10,000 bases of DNA from Acropora yongei (lineage: Eukaryota; Cnidaria; Anthozoa; Scleractinia; Acroporidae). The stretch spans positions 3,276,430-3,286,429 of the forward strand of contig BLFN01000621.1 of NCBI GenBank assembly GCA_014634225.1, read 5' to 3'. Each line of letters starts with the position of its first letter. The stretch's first letter is position 1. The position numbers and the translations under genes are program-made. Below the pieces are notes generated by a model, which was not told where the DNA came from, ran no database searches, and saw nothing but the letters and a program-made list of their open reading frames with translations. This document shows positions 1 through 6,678 of this stretch, piece after piece.

Positions 1-135
1 CCATTGGATAATTTTTCTTGAAGATTCAGGAAAATGCCCTGAGGTCTTCGGATTCAAAGTCCGAATTATTGAGAAGCTTATCTCAATAGAAGCAAAGTGG
101 TTTCCTTTGCCTTGTTTCTGCCTGTTTCTCAACAG

Positions 136-195
136 ATTCACGCTGTTCAAAAGATTTTGCAACCACTCCCTATTGCAACGGAAGATGAAGGAAAG
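136..195 (+). CDS. Gene A, exon 2 of the family pattern (60 nt)
   Basis: The exon follows the acceptor tttctcaacag and ends at the donor AAG|gtagag. It encodes the 20 residues IHAVQKILQPLPIATEDEGK in phase 0. It aligns without gaps with 4237-4296 (gene B, 12 of 20 identical) and with the minus-strand exon 7419-7360 (gene C, 14 of 20 identical). By family topology this is the linker between TM6 and TM7. Confidence 0.85.
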
Positions 196-825
196 GTAGA
201 GTATTTTAATTTCCTAGGATAATCTTTAGGTAGTGCAGCAAACTGGTTAATTCTAGGGTAAATAGGTTCTTCTTTGTAGGGGGTATAAATGACATAATTT
301 GAGTCTAACAGGTTCTTCATTTTCGTGTTCTTACTCGCGGGTTTCCGCTGCATCGCAGAAAGCGACTGCCCGGAGAAGACACATTTTCGGTGTAAAATGG
401 TTCATTGGGATGACGAAATTTACGATTGAATGACTTAAATTGGTATTCAGTCATAGAAGCGCTGGAGATTTCTTATTTATTTACTTTTTTCAGTTATTGA
501 TCTTCTTGATGGATCTTCATGGTGAACCGAGGGGCTTATCGATCGGTGGACTGGCAGTAATTACTAAATCTCTTGCGATAACGGTATGTGACATTCTATG
601 AATACATGCATCACTCACAAAGAAAACACTCAATAAATCCAAATTTACTAAGGCGGTCTATAAAGCTTCATAATGGTTACCTGGCTGTATCCACTCACGT
701 TTGCTTTACGTGCATCATCCATTGAAGTCCAAATGGCTTTGCTTAGTTCTGGCTTTTTTGTCCTTTTGCAGGTCGTTGGAGTGATCATATCATACGCGGC
801 TGTTATACTATCATTACCAGGCTAG
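136..825 (+). CDS. Gene A: gustatory-receptor-like (Grl) protein, 3' part only
   Basis: This is the C-terminal part of a seven-transmembrane Grl protein; the 5' part lies left of the window. Three coding exons can be joined: 136-195, 494-583 and 772-825, with introns of 298 and 188 nt, all GT..AG and phase 0. They encode 67 residues and end at TAG 823-825. The peptide matches the C-terminal exons of genes B and C in length and sequence: an IHAVQKI start, EDEGK at the end of the first exon, GEPRG and VITK in the second, and SY..V.LSLP in the last. The family forms membrane chemoreceptors, and in insects ligand-gated cation channels; the function here is inferred only. Gene A is closest to gene B (22 of 30 residues identical in the 90-nt exon), which suggests tandem duplication. 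No break is seen in the part visible, so it may be intact, but the large first exon cannot be judged. Confidence 0.85.
494..583 (+). CDS. Gene A, exon 3 of the family pattern (90 nt)
   Basis: The acceptor is tttttcag and the donor is ACG|gtatgt. The 30 residues begin LLIFLMDLHGEPRG and end VITKSLAIT. They correspond to the segment of insect receptors that leads into TM7 (roughly FslqL..., then a Gly-rich turn). Frame and length match genes B and C exactly. Confidence 0.85.
772..825 (+). CDS. Gene A, terminal coding exon (54 nt), TM7 end
   Basis: The acceptor is ccttttgcag. The exon encodes VVGVIISYAAVILSLPG followed by TAG. It is the hydrophobic TM7 half, equivalent to the last exon of insect gustatory receptors that carries the TYhhhhhQF signature. 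Here the signature reads SYAAVILSL, and the protein ends two residues later. Confidence 0.85.
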   Translation, partial: VVGVIISYAAVILSLPG

Positions 826-1042
826 ACTGATAGCACGCGTAATGGTTGCATATATATGATATTGATGTATGTAAATCTTGTATTTGAACTGCGGAGTAAA
901 ACATCAGATGTAGCGTAAAAAAGCTTCAAGGATCTCATACTTCAAACTAATACTGTTCGAGCGAAACACGAGAACTGGCTATACTGAGCAAACTCAACTT
1001 GGTGTTATAGAAACCTTACAGGGACAATATTATATTGAAAAC

Positions 1043-1048
1043 AATAAA
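1043..1048 (+). terminator. Candidate poly(A) signal for gene A
   Basis: AATAAA lies about 220 nt past the gene A stop and is followed at once by a GT-rich stretch (ttgtgtgtag), the usual downstream element. It is the first canonical hexamer after the stop codon. Confidence 0.5.
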
Positions 1049-1530
1049 TAGATTGTGTGTAGTCCACGTCATGCACAATCACTAAATTCGTATAGCAAGA
1101 AACGTCCCTCTCCATAACATCTTTAATCAATAGAGTACTGTATCATGCATATAGCGCTGAATACTCTAAAATATCTGGACAAATTTCCTCTTTTCAAAGA
1201 ATGTCCCTTGTGACGTGTCCTCTTCGTCCACTGCGTTTCCATCGTGGTTACAGTCATTTTTACCCTTTTTTTTTTTCATTAAGAAGGAGTTGTTTTTGGT
1301 GGTTTTATTCGAAATTTTAGTTCAATCCCACATTCCTACCAATCCCGAAAGCTGCAGTACAAGTCCTTGAAACTGAGTTCCGAAGCTCAACGTTCCGTTG
1401 ATGATGCATTATTCCCTCTTTGTCACAACGATTTATGTAACATTATCACTTCGATCTTATCAGAGAGCTTAAATGAAGTTAATCAAGGAGAGAGCAAAGC
1501 GAAGTTGGTATATTGCTGTACATTATATAC

Positions 1531-1856
1531 GTATAAGGCTTAAGCCTAAGTTTCCTCTTTTTAAACACTTTTCAATTTACTGAAGCTCTGGTCCGTGCAC
1601 CAGAAGGATACGTGAGAGAGAACGCTTCGGCCTTAAGCTCTGGGCCTTGCAAACGCTAGAGGGATACGTGGGAGACAAAATCTTGGCTCAAGTATGCCCT
1701 TTTCAAACAATCTTCAATTTTGCGAACCTCTGGCCCTTGCAAGCGTTAGAAGGATGCATGAGGGATAAGGCTTCGACAGAAATGTTGTCTTTTCATACAA
1801 TTTTCAATTGTCTAGAGGTCTGGGCCTTGCAAACGCTGGGGCGATACATGAGAAAA
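1531..1856. repeat. Degenerate 90-bp tandem repeat array, about 3.5 copies
   Basis: The anchor CTCTGGGCCTTGCAAACGCT recurs in diverged form at 1586, 1638, 1728 and 1818. The spacing is exactly 90 nt for the last two intervals and 52 nt for the first, because that copy lacks about 38 nt (its TTTTCAAACAATCTTCAATT part). The part-copy before it starts near 1531 (GTATAAGGCTT, matching GGATAAGGCTT at 1763) and keeps register with 1763-1817. The last copy fades after about 1856. Because 90 is a multiple of 3, one forward frame stays open across about 2.5 units (1647-1874). No protein family is recognised in that frame, so it is called a minisatellite rather than a gene. Confidence 0.75.
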
Positions 1857-2296
1857 ACATACAGCATAACCTAGCAAGAAGCTAAAATATTTGAATAAAT
1901 AAAGCCAATGGTAAAATTTATATTTACCGTACCCCTGTCGTATTTCTACCACACCCGCTAGCTGGATGTTTTAACTTTGTTTGTAGAGGTATTTTTAAAA
2001 CATTTGAATGTTTCAATAAAATATTAATTGATGCCCCAAAACGAGAATACAAAATGTGAAATTCTCCTTAATTTCGCAGAAGACTTCATCTCATCACAAC
2101 AGAGGCTGTGAACAGCATGGTGGATAATAAATGTGGATTGAGAATACTCGCCTCCTGTTATTAGAGTCTACCCAGTAGTTGGTAGATAAATATATGCAAA
2201 TAGAAAACCAGAAAACAATGCACGCGTAGTCTTGATTGACAATTTCTATTGTATGCATGAGTCATTTCATTTTTTTTCTCACTCTTTCCTTTATTT

Positions 2297-2349
2297 AAAA
2301 AAAAAACAACAACAAACAAACAAAGTAAAAAAGAAAACAAAAAAAACAA
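2297..2349. repeat. A-rich tract with AAC/CAAA units
   Basis: This is a low-complexity stretch of poly(A) mixed with CAAC and CAAA steps, close after a T8 run at 2269-2277. It could be a decayed retroposon tail, but no element body or target-site duplication is visible. Similar CAAA-type tracts occur at 9071-9093 and, in opposite orientation, at 9921-9942. Confidence 0.6.
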
Positions 2350-2678
2350 TTCACTCTTAATTGGAAGATCTTTTCTCGTGGGAAAAAAAATAAAACTCAC
2401 AGGACTATTGGACTAAGACTGGCAGAATAATATTATCAGATCAGAAGTGCAAGAAAAATTTTTAAAAAAGGGACAGATGCCATAAATAATTGCTGCCCTC
2501 GTTTATTAAACAGTGCAATAACGCACAGAAGTGTTAGTTGCATCAAGTGCTGTTAGTTGTTTCATACGCAGCGTACTTAAAAGGCATCTGTGAGGAAGAG
2601 CATGCAATTTCAACGCTGTTGAAATAAATGAATCCAACTCAGCAAAGCAACGTAAAAGCGTTAATATCCGGCCGAGGG

Positions 2679-2684
2679 TATAAA
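2679..2684 (+). promoter_or_regulatory. Possible TATA box for gene B
   Basis: TATAAA stands in a locally GC-richer context (CCGGCCGAGGGTATAAATC), about 180 nt before the gene B start codon. If used, transcription would begin near 2710. That leader would contain out-of-frame ATGs (2775, 2801, 2831), so either the real start is closer to the gene or a 5' UTR intron removes them. Confidence 0.3.
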
Positions 2685-2859
2685 TCTTGGTGGAAAAAAA
2701 AAGAAAAAAAAAAGAACATAACCACAGATATTAAAACACTCGTTCATTCCCTCACAATACCTAATAAAACATTTATGCCCTTAATACTCAAAATCACCAT
2801 ATGGTCAAAAACAACCATTTTCATTTACCAATGCATTTGCTGCCTCTCACCTTAAAAAG

Positions 2860-3909
2860 ATGGCATCTCGCGTATCGCCCAAAGAGTCTTGTGTGGTCGA
2901 TATCTACGATAATGGGTCATCTTTCTTCGTTAAACACAATCCTGACGGTGAATCCGCAATTGAACCAATCCAGAACGAAAATAATACTAGAGAACAACTT
3001 CTGCAGGCCATTGGGGAGGTATATAGGCCAGTTCTTAGCCTTATGAAGTTGTCAGGGATATACTTTGGGTGCACAACCCTGGCCACTGCGATTCAACTTT
3101 CTGGTCAGCGAAGAGGAACTCTTATTTCCTTTTGCTTTGGTTGTGTGGTTGTCTCTGGTATGTGGTTTAACTTTGTGATGCCCGTGGTTAGTACTGTTGT
3201 AGAGGGTCATCTGTTTCGTCGTATCATGATTATTTTTTGGTGTCTCCTTGTTGCACTTCTCGGTACTACTTGTTTATTTGTTTTTTCATCAACTACCTCC
3301 AGAACGTCTCGTTTCGAAGAGTTCATACTGAAGGTAATCTCCATAAAAATGGTTAACCCCTGCCTAAAAAAGGCCAAATCAAGATCAAGAATCTTTTTGA
3401 TAATTTTTATTCTTCTTGTCATTGCTACCGTTGTGGGTGCCTTTTGTACAGATCTTATATTGGAAATGAATATCGCCAATGTATTGCCTTGGAAAAATTG
3501 GGTTGTATTCAGGTTTACTTCCCTTCTCTTTCTCACCTTTGGTTGTGGTGTTTGGCTTTTCCCGTTTCCCTTTTTCTGCAGCACATGCTTCATACTTGAA
3601 GAACTCTTTGATGACCTTTATGACCAAATTTTACAGCCGAATTCAAACTCACTTGGCATAGCGGTTCTGAGGAAACGCCATCACGATATGTGTCAAGTGG
3701 TAGAGATGGCAGACAGAGTGCATTCCCCTCTTATTCTTGAGATTGTTGCCTTCTCGTTCCCGGTCATATGTTTTAATTTCTACGTCGTCATAAACAGTGA
3801 TGCATTCCAGGAACAGTTGACTCTCATTGTTAATACTTTGTTCTGGCTTCTAATTTCATCTGCAACTACAGGAGTCATAATGATCGTTGGGGCAAAAGTC
3901 AGCGAAAAG
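2860..3909 (+). CDS. Gene B, exon 1 (350 codons)
   Basis: This exon carries the whole protein up to TM6. Hydrophobic segments by eye lie at about residues 57-78 (weak, contains Arg and Lys), 88-110, 121-143, 177-200, 217-246, 289-311 and 320-346. Blocks shared with gene C are EVYRP.L.LM.LSG.YFG, LLGTT, the SRFEEFILKVI region, PFFCSTC followed by LEELFDD, and PVICFNFY. The donor is GAAAAG|gttaga, the same place and frame as in gene C. Confidence 0.88.
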
Positions 3910-4861
3910 GTTAGAGCTGAATAGCTTAACAAGTTGAAATCAGATAAATTTAAAATGACCCAAATACGCAGAAAATAGGTTTCAGATTACAGGTCGAGTT
4001 GTGTAAATAGCAAATTTTCATTAAGTTAAGTTATTCACTTTGCGAAAGAAACCTGGTTAAGCGGCATGAAAAACGATGGGTTAAATTATTCTCCACAATC
4101 TTCTTTGCATATTTTGGTTTACAGTAACTTGTAAGCGCCGGGCAACCCATAAACTCGTGCAGCCAATCAGGACATGCACATAACCGGAAATACATTCACG
4201 AAACTGATCAAATCAATTATATTTGCTTTCAATCAGATACATGCAGTTGAAAAGATTTTCCAAACATTTTCTGTGCCGCCAGAAGACGAAGGAAAGGTTA
4301 GAATAGTTAATTATGGTGTCTTGAAAAATTAATCGAATTTCATTTTGTTACAATTGCGGTACTTTCTTTCAGTTGTTAATCTTCATGATGGACCTTCAAG
4401 GTGAGCCAAAAGGCCTCTCTGTCGGAGGATTATCAGTCATTACGAAAACACTTTCTTTAACGGTGAGGTTACAGCAGCTCACATACTTTTCAACAACGTA
4501 AAAGACGAGTTGTCAGTGCGCATGCTAATACTTACTACGTTGCCTTAAATGCAAGAGCATCATGTCCAGGGTTCCTGGAAATACTTCTACTTGTCAAAAA
4601 GTATTCCAATTTAAGTCAGTATATCTTTAAGAATTTAGATCGATGACTGTACTCATTATATCTTCCTTTTGAAACGATAAAAATAATTACTGTCACTATG
4701 ATGTCTGTTTTTTTAAAAAGGCATAACAATTCAGAATTCATAGCAATTCAAATAATTCAAGTTTGTCCTTTGCCTTATTGTTGTTGTTGTTGATCTTTTA
4801 GGTTGTTGGGATCATTGTTTCCTACGGTGCCGTAATGTTGTCTTTGCCAGCTCGATTCTGA
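2860..4861 (+). CDS. Gene B: complete gustatory-receptor-like (Grl) seven-transmembrane protein
   Basis: This complete four-exon gene joins 2860-3909, 4237-4296, 4373-4462 and 4802-4861 into 419 codons plus TGA. Introns are 327, 76 and 339 nt, all GT..AG and phase 0. The start ATG has A at -3 and G at +4, and an in-frame TAA lies upstream (2782-2784) with no ATG between. The protein has a hydrophilic N-terminus of about 50 residues, a YRPVLSLMKLSG segment like the TM1 region of insect receptors, several hydrophobic helices, then LR..H..L..VV..AD..HSPL (residues 270-291), which resembles the conserved TM5 lead-in of insect gustatory receptors. TM7 is supplied by the last exon. The length is normal for the family. 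It is most likely a plasma-membrane receptor or channel subunit with a cytoplasmic N-terminus; ligand and role are unknown. Read without splicing, exon 1 would stop four codons into intron 1. Confidence 0.88.
4237..4296 (+). CDS. Gene B, exon 2 (60 nt)
   Basis: The acceptor is gctttcaatcag and the donor AAG|gttaga. The exon encodes IHAVEKIFQTFSVPPEDEGK, residues 351-370. Its length and phase equal those of the matching exons in genes A and C. Confidence 0.88.
4373..4462 (+). CDS. Gene B, exon 3 (90 nt)
   Basis: The acceptor is actttctttcag and the donor ACG|gtgagg. The exon encodes residues 371-400, starting LLIFMMDLQGEPKG and ending VITKTLSLT. It leads into TM7. Intron 2 before it is only 76 nt. 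Confidence 0.88.
4802..4861 (+). CDS. Gene B, exon 4 (60 nt with stop)
   Basis: The acceptor tgatcttttag is preceded by (TTG)5 at 4778-4792. The exon encodes VVGIIVSYGAVMLSLPARF and then TGA. It completes TM7 and leaves almost no C-terminal tail, as in insect gustatory receptors. Confidence 0.88.
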   Translation, partial: VVGIIVSYGAVMLSLPARF

Positions 4862-5001
4862 GCCAATCAGCCTCAAGTAAAGAATTAATGACCAATCTGA
4901 AACTGGGAGGTGCTGAGAAAAGAGAGAGTAAAGTTGAACAGAGATGAGAGTAGTATTCCAGTTTGCTTGTATGAAGCAAGTATTGGCGTGAACTAAAAGA
5001 T

Positions 5002-5007
5002 AATAAA
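5002..5007 (+). terminator. Candidate poly(A) signal for gene B
   Basis: AATAAA lies about 140 nt past the gene B stop, followed by a T/GT-rich stretch (gttttagtgttat). It is the first canonical hexamer after the stop. Confidence 0.55.
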
Positions 5008-5518
5008 GTTTTAGTGTTATAACAATTCCGAAATCCTAGCAAAAAATGTTTTGTATCAATACTAACATGCCAAGCATGAGCGGAGGCAAATGGGCTACAC
5101 AGTAAGTACCCCAGAAAGTGCATACATTCAGTACAAGAGTCTCAGTCGTAAAACTATATGGAAGTTTAACATCCCAGACTGCCTACCGACGAGGCGACAA
5201 AATAGATTTATGATGACATCGATACGATAGACAAGTGCATTAGACTGTTGCCGGCAATTGCGGGCTTATAATTGCCATCAATTTGAAATATGAAGGCTCA
5301 CCTTTTTCTCGAGAACAATGCGTTTTACATTGTGAGAAAACAAAAAAAAAAGAGCTTTTGGAGAAACAGTGAACAGTGATATTTCCAATTCCCAGCTTCA
5401 AACTACTAGTAAATGCACATCTTGAAGTAAACTGGCACAATAAATGTCATTTCCAGCGTCTGGTTTTTGGTTGACCCTGCGTGGACATATACGGTAAGAA
5501 CTTCACTTCCAGGCGAAC

Positions 5519-5530
5519 CGCGCATGCGCA
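5519..5530. promoter_or_regulatory. NRF-1-type palindromic site
   Basis: CGCGCATGCGCA fits the NRF-1 consensus YGCGCAYGCGCR at every position and contains the perfect 10-bp palindrome GCGCATGCGC. It stands out in AT-rich DNA. NRF-1 sites usually sit in promoters, but no gene start is evident nearby, so function is uncertain; it may belong to an old repeat. Confidence 0.3.
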
Positions 5531-6370
5531 AGCAAAATATCAATCTAAAAGAAAAGTCGGCCGCTAGACCATAAGTGACAGATCCCTTCACCCAGTCAAT
5601 GCTTGTCACCAGTAGTAGCAATGTCTTGCTATATGAGTCTTAGTTATTTGAATTCCTCCATGTGTTACATTCAAGTGTGTCTTGGTGCGGTGCATATTTG
5701 ATAATTGCGCATTTGCTCCTGAAGAAACACTCTTTTCAAGTTCCCGGCCATAATTAAAGTCTTCCTGAGATCCATTCAATACGTGCTGGTGCGTACCGGT
5801 AGCAAAAGTACTCGATTATCACGTGTCGTGCAATTGAATTGGTTATTTTTTATTTCCATTGATATACTTATTTATCATTTTCAATTCCCAGATTAAAAGT
5901 ATTGGTATATGAATGTACCTTTTGTCGTAGATCCACAGCAAATTGCGATTTTGAAAGAACAATCTGTAACAGTCTGCGAGGTCCCAAAAATGTGATTTTA
6001 ATACCAATGTGTCGTATTCTTTCGACACCCAGATAACACAGAAGAAAGAGGCTCAGAAATTTTTGAACAAGAATTATCCCTATTTTCACTTAAGTAAGGC
6101 CTTGGAACAATATGCATTTATTTCATGAGGCCATTGGTCGAGACTAATTAACGACGAGAATTGAGTGAATAGTGCCTTATACTTAGTAGTTAGGGGATTC
6201 TGGTACAATGTGTTTCGCTACATTAAAGTTTCATTAATTTCAGTGGCCATAGCCAGTTTTTGGAAATACTGAATTCTCCTTTACTTTATTAGAAAGCTCA
6301 TTACGTCCTACCGATAGCTTTTATTATAATTATCAGCGGTTTTGACACATAAACGAGGCCAATGTTTATT

Positions 6371-6376
6371 TTTATT
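6371..6376 (-). terminator. Candidate poly(A) signal for gene C
   Basis: The minus strand reads AATAAA here and again at 6370-6365 (AATAAAAATAAAC), about 250 nt past the gene C stop. It is the first canonical hexamer on that strand and is followed by TTTATGTGTC. Confidence 0.45.
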
Positions 6377-6624
6377 GCATTTATCCATTAGCCTCGTCTT
6401 CTTGAGCTGTAAACAAAAGAATCTTCGCCTGCAGGCCCAACTGTAATATCAGCTATTCGGTTTCATGACTGCCACTTTCGTTAGAGTTTTTCCGTCAGAA
6501 TCTTTGTTAAATGCGATTATATGAGGGAGATAGCAAAGAGAGAGCATCACTATATACTTTTTCATTCACATCTGTCTCGCACAAATATTTTACAATTCAG
6601 TAGCGACGAAGGCTGCCCAAGTAT

Positions 6625-6678
6625 TCAATCTGGCAGGGACAACATAACAGTAAAATAGGAAACAATAAGTCCAAAAAC
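6625..6678 (-). CDS. Gene C, exon 4 (54 nt with stop)
   Basis: The acceptor is preceded on the minus strand by an unusually long pure C/T tract (complement of 6681-6703, including a CT repeat), ending ttttccag. The exon encodes VFGLIVSYFTVMLSLPD and then TGA. It was found by matching the last exons of genes A and B. Confidence 0.86.
   Translation of the reverse strand, partial: VFGLIVSYFTVMLSLPD

Larger units (their letters stand above)
826..2859. other. Spacer between genes A and B
   Basis: No gene is recognised here. It holds the presumed 3' UTR of gene A, a degenerate 90-bp tandem array (about 1531-1856), an A-rich and CAAA-rich block (2297-2349), a second A-rich block (2694-2716) and a possible TATA box at 2679-2684. 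The short open frames in it are low-complexity or follow the repeat period, and none shows a domain. Confidence 0.6.
4862..6624. other. Spacer between the convergent genes B and C
   Basis: This holds the 3' UTRs of both genes and otherwise no recognisable gene. Two overlapping minus-strand open frames at 5843-6089 have no family signature. A GC-rich palindrome matching the NRF-1 consensus lies at 5519-5530. No inverted-repeat ends or target-site duplications of a mobile element were found by eye. Confidence 0.6.

Noticed and set aside
44..66. tRNA-like T-arm (GGATTCAAAGTCC)
   Set aside because: The loop starts TTC, but the pair that is always G53-C61 in tRNA would be A-T, no A-box or D- and anticodon arms could be drawn in the preceding sequence, and the acceptor stem cannot be closed.
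1536..1547. 12-bp palindrome AGGCTTAAGCCT
   Set aside because: It falls in a diverged copy of the 90-bp repeat, where other copies do not keep the palindrome; chance substitution explains it.
2297..2349. Retroposon insertion with poly(A) tail
   Set aside because: No element body, promoter boxes or flanking target-site duplication could be found next to the A-rich tract.
2161..2400. 79-codon minus-strand frame with a hydrophobic start
   Set aside because: Its Phe/Leu and Lys runs come from the A-rich and T-rich low-complexity tracts at 2269-2349; there is no domain or codon pattern.
3207..3593. 128-codon open frame on the minus strand
   Set aside because: It lies wholly inside gene B exon 1 on the other strand; it is a shadow of the coding frame, rich in Lys/Arg as expected from antisense of hydrophobic codons.
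2860..4861. Rhodopsin-type G-protein-coupled receptor
   Set aside because: There is no DRY, NPxxY or CWxP motif, and the exon layout and C-terminal motif order fit the gustatory-receptor-like family instead.
4812..5123. 103-codon minus-strand frame over the gene B end
   Set aside because: It overlaps the last exon and 3' UTR of gene B on the opposite strand, shows no family signature, and the plus-strand exon is supported by matches to genes A and C.
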